This document shows positions 61,739 to 64,000 of a DNA stretch of 64,000 nt, one piece after another. The notes beneath the pieces are model-generated. The model saw nothing but the letters and a program-made list of their open reading frames with translations. It did no database searches and was not told the origin of the DNA. Origin of the DNA: a bacterium UBP8_UBA817 (GTDB lineage Bacteria; Margulisbacteria; Marinamargulisbacteria; UBA817). The first letter of the stretch is position 1, and each line of letters begins with the position of its first letter. Made by a program: the position numbers and the translations under genes. The stretch spans positions 8,736-72,735 of the forward strand of contig DBHX01000055.1 of the NCBI GenBank assembly GCA_002296285.1. The letters are read 5' to 3'.

Positions 61739-62732
61739 CACAATCAAAATATCGGTTGCCATTGCGACGTATAATGGGGCCCTTTATATTGAGGAACAAG
61801 TTCAAAGTATTTTATCTCAGACCCTGATGCCTTTTGAAATTGTCATTTCGGATGATGGTTCGACGGATGAGACACTTTCAATTCTTGAAAAATTGTCAAC
61901 ATCATCAACGGTGCCCATTCGTATTCATAGGAATCAAAATAAACAGGGGGTTACGGGTAATTTTATGAATGCAATGAGGCATTGTGGAGGGGATTACATT
62001 GCATTATGTGATCAAGATGATGTTTGGGTGACGGATAAATTGGCCGAATTGGCCAAGGGGTTTAATGATGCGCCCACGGCTCAATTAATGCTATCGGATG
62101 CGTATATCACCAATGCCGCTTTAATCAAGTCTGGAAAAACACTTTGGCAGGAATTGGGGTTTACGCCATCGAATCAGCATAAGTTTTTAATTGGGAACCA
62201 GCTTGAATTTATGTTGCGCAAAAATTTGTCGTGGGGCCTTACCTTATGTTTTCCTAGGCACATGCTTGAACATGATGATCCTAAGCATTTGGTTGATTTA
62301 TGGAAATTTGATGGTTGGTTAGGCATTAAGGCGGCAATTTCTTCCAGTATTTATTTATGTCCGAAACCGCTCACTTATTATCGCCAACACGGAAAAAATG
62401 ATGTTGGTAACCCCAAATTAAATTACCATCCTCTTTTATTGATATCTCGTTCATTTGATGACCAGTCTTTTCAGAAGCAATTGAACCGGTGTGAACAATT
62501 GCTCGCATATGTGGAAACAATAGGGGAGGGGATTCATCCGGGAAACCTTAACGCGCTGAAAATTTATATTTCTGCATTAAAACGTAGGATGGCGCTTCCA
62601 AAAAGTCGGTGGGTTCGATGGATGTTTATTTTGAAACATTTTCTTCAAGGAGATTATTCTATTATGTCGTATTCTTTACCGATTTTAAGTGCTTTGAAAG
62701 ATGTTGTTCTTTCTAAAAATACTTCGGAATAA
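61728..62732 (+). CDS. Family 2 glycosyltransferase (rhamnosyltransferase-like)
   Basis: 334 residues. SVAIATYNGALYIEEQVQSILSQ, IVISDDGSTDETLSIL, GVTGNFMNAMRHCGGDYIALCDQDDVW (the metal-binding DQD) and the later LWKFDGWLGIKAAISSSIYLCPKPLTYYRQHGKN match the GT2 subgroup often annotated as rhamnosyltransferases in O-antigen loci. The donor sugar is not proven. It sits between two GT9 genes. Confidence 0.9.
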   Translation: MTDNTIKISVAIATYNGALYIEEQVQSILSQTLMPFEIVISDDGSTDETLSILEKLSTSSTVPIRIHRNQNKQGVTGNFMNAMRHCGGDYIALCDQDDVWVTDKLAELAKGFNDAPTAQLMLSDAYITNAALIKSGKTLWQELGFTPSNQHKFLIGNQLEFMLRKNLSWGLTLCFPRHMLEHDDPKHLVDLWKFDGWLGIKAAISSSIYLCPKPLTYYRQHGKNDVGNPKLNYHPLLLISRSFDDQSFQKQLNRCEQLLAYVETIGEGIHPGNLNALKIYISALKRRMALPKSRWVRWMFILKHFLQGDYSIMSYSLPILSALKDVVLSKNTSE

Positions 62733-62759
62733 CGATTTTCTATGATTTATAATTAACTT

Positions 62760-63773
62760 ATGAAGCCGCGGGTTCTTGTAATTAAATTAGGGAGCTTGGG
62801 TGATATTTTGCAAATATCCCCAGTGATTGATGCCATGAATGATCATCGTGATTCAGTCATTGATGTGTTAACGTTTGACGAACATCGTCCATTGTTTGAG
62901 TACCACCCTAATATTTGTCAGATTATTTCTTTGAAGCGGTCATTTATGTCACTGTTAAAAATAATCGCTCGTATTATTTGTCATCGATATGATATCGGGC
63001 TTAATCTTCATCGATCCATGGCGTTGGATGCATTGATGTTTTTTTGTTTTGTCAAATACCGTGTTGGCTTTTCATCTCCTGAAAAGAAAACGGTTTTTTT
63101 ACAGGCATCGGTTCCTTTTAACTTGAGTATTTCACGGCATCATCGGTATTTATCGATGGTAGAATGTGTGGCTCATTCACCATTTAAAATGTCTGATTAT
63201 GGACTGTCTTACTATAAGAGCCCCAAAGCTCAGCTCGATGTTTCATTTAAGGGGGAGCCTTATGTTGTTATCGCTCCTTTTGGAGGGCACAACCGTTATT
63301 CGACCATGCCATCACGTGTTTGGCCAGAATATATGGCCTTGATTGAATTGATACTTGCGGGGTTTCCTACAACCACGGTTGTTTTAACCGGTGGGCCTGA
63401 GGATTGTCGGTCATTGGAAAAAATGAAATCATCTTTCGGTGATCGAGTGCATGTTTTTTTAGGAAATTTTGATGCGTTGTCGATGGTTTTGGAATCGGCC
63501 CTGTGTTTTATTGGGAATGATTCATTTCCATTATTTATGGCCATAGCAAGTCAATGCAAAGCGTTGGCTATTTTTGGGCCAACCGATTCACGTCTTATTC
63601 TTGAGCCCTATCAAAATACTTATTTTGTTCAATCTGAGGTGTCGTGTTCCCCATGTTACAATCCGTTGGAAGGGGTCAATAATGTGGCGTATCATTGCCC
63701 GTTTGAGTTTAAATGCATGACAACAATTTCGGCTCAAAAAGTCTTTGATAAATTCAAAGAAATTTGCATTTGA
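62760..63773 (+). CDS. Family 9 glycosyltransferase (heptosyltransferase-like)
   Basis: 337 residues. VLVIKLGSLGDILQISPVIDAM is the classic heptosyltransferase N-terminus; HRYDIGLNLHRSMALDALMF, YRVGFSSPEKK, VIAPFGGHNRYSTMPSRVWP, VLTGGPEDCRSLEKM and FIGNDSFPLFMAIASQCKALAIFGPTDSRLI follow the family order. CSPCYNPLEG...YHCPFEFKCM near the end is the Cys-containing tail seen in several GT9 enzymes. It is the last gene of the glycan cluster, ~40 bp ahead of the rRNA promoter. Confidence 0.9.
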   Translation: MKPRVLVIKLGSLGDILQISPVIDAMNDHRDSVIDVLTFDEHRPLFEYHPNICQIISLKRSFMSLLKIIARIICHRYDIGLNLHRSMALDALMFFCFVKYRVGFSSPEKKTVFLQASVPFNLSISRHHRYLSMVECVAHSPFKMSDYGLSYYKSPKAQLDVSFKGEPYVVIAPFGGHNRYSTMPSRVWPEYMALIELILAGFPTTTVVLTGGPEDCRSLEKMKSSFGDRVHVFLGNFDALSMVLESALCFIGNDSFPLFMAIASQCKALAIFGPTDSRLILEPYQNTYFVQSEVSCSPCYNPLEGVNNVAYHCPFEFKCMTTISAQKVFDKFKEICI

Positions 63774-63814
63774 AATTGATTTGATTTTTTATAAAAAAAA
63801 TATCATTAAAACGT

Positions 63815-63843
63815 TTGACAAAAAATTAATAAGTACATATAGT
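63815..63843 (+). promoter_or_regulatory. Strong promoter of the rRNA operon
   Basis: TTGACA (63815-63820), an exact 17-bp spacer, TATAGT (63838-63843), with A/T-rich DNA upstream like an UP element. Transcription would start near 63850, about 110 nt before the mature 16S end. Confidence 0.82.
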
Positions 63844-63935
63844 TATCTTACTGATTTGATCATTGCTAATTGAATATCACTATTTATGTTAAGTACTAAA
63901 TAACAGGCCCATTAAAGTTAGTTTTTTTATTTTTA

Positions 63936-63956
63936 TGGTAGCTTCGGCTACTTTTT
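63936..63956 (+). other. UUCG-tetraloop hairpin with T tract in the rRNA leader
   Basis: GTAGC-TTCG-GCTAC (63938-63951), followed by TTTTT, ending only ~5 nt before the 16S 5' end. It looks like an intrinsic terminator or a processing/attenuation structure within the leader. Confidence 0.55.
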
Positions 63957-63960
63957 AATC

Positions 63961-64000
<40 letters not shown>

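Overview
The window is an AT-rich bacterial chromosome segment. It opens inside a 23S rRNA/tRNA uracil-C5-methyltransferase gene and closes on the first ~40 bases of a 16S rRNA gene. The organism is probably an uncultured diderm. Two heptosyltransferase-type GT9 enzymes imply LPS, and a beta-barrel protein with C-terminal SLH domains implies an outer membrane tethered to the wall, as in Cyanobacteria, Negativicutes and relatives. The P-loop/R3H ATPase at 48.5 kb is of the cyanobacterial/plastid Ycf45 type. A Margulisbacteria-like lineage near Cyanobacteria would fit, but this is inference: no diagnostic marker is complete here.

Region by region. (i) 0.3-2.2 kb is a small accessory patch: an orphan two-repeat CRISPR with the Cas12a (type V-A) repeat signature and no cas gene, paired 32-nt repeats, a Fic AMP-transferase with a 43/44-bp phased operator-like array in front of it, and the 3' stump of a broken gene. 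(ii) 2.2-3.7 kb carries a gamma-carbonic-anhydrase-like protein and YebC. (iii) 3.7-30.4 kb is a 26-kb cell-surface locus: a 1181-aa beta-rich exported protein with a FlgD-like Ig end, an outer-membrane barrel with SLH domains, a PanE-like reductase, and four exported fibre-like proteins (916, 1908, 1874 and 1835 aa) built like phage tail fibres. The three giants end in a phage tail-collar domain with His-rich tips and are joined by 1-nt stop/start overlaps. (iv) 30.4-33.9 kb is a minimal phage-satellite-like element: a small-terminase-like protein, an exported Cys-rich protein, a two-sided iteron array that looks like a replication origin, and a D5/P4-type SF3 helicase. (v) 33.8-38.2 kb is a decayed FG-GAP/VCBS gene (one in-frame stop, one frameshift at a slippery A7) running into the element, followed upstream by an HTTM-like membrane protein, its WKGGGFGMFS partner and a MetF-like protein.

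(vi) 38.2-43.7 kb (minus strand) is the housekeeping operon xseA-xseB-ispA-DUF212-dxs with an unknown gene ahead of it. (vii) 43.8-51.4 kb (plus strand) is a tightly coupled run: pyrB, a metal-site-less pyrC', dnaX, ybaB, recR, the Ycf45-type ATPase, tmk and dapB. (viii) 51.4-55.9 kb mixes methyltransferases, asd, unknown genes and a YkgJ-type Fe-S/Zn-cluster gene with an in-frame amber codon. (ix) 55.9-63.8 kb is a surface polysaccharide cluster (flippase, nucleotidyltransferase-like protein, phosphodiesterase-like protein, two GT2 and two GT9). (x) 63.8-64.0 kb is a consensus promoter, a leader with a UUCG hairpin, and the 16S start.

The main candidates for something undescribed are the tandem giant phage-fibre-like surface proteins with their shared leader hairpin, the iteron/D5 satellite, and the orphan Cas12a-type mini-array. 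All functional statements come from reading motifs by eye; no database search was run.
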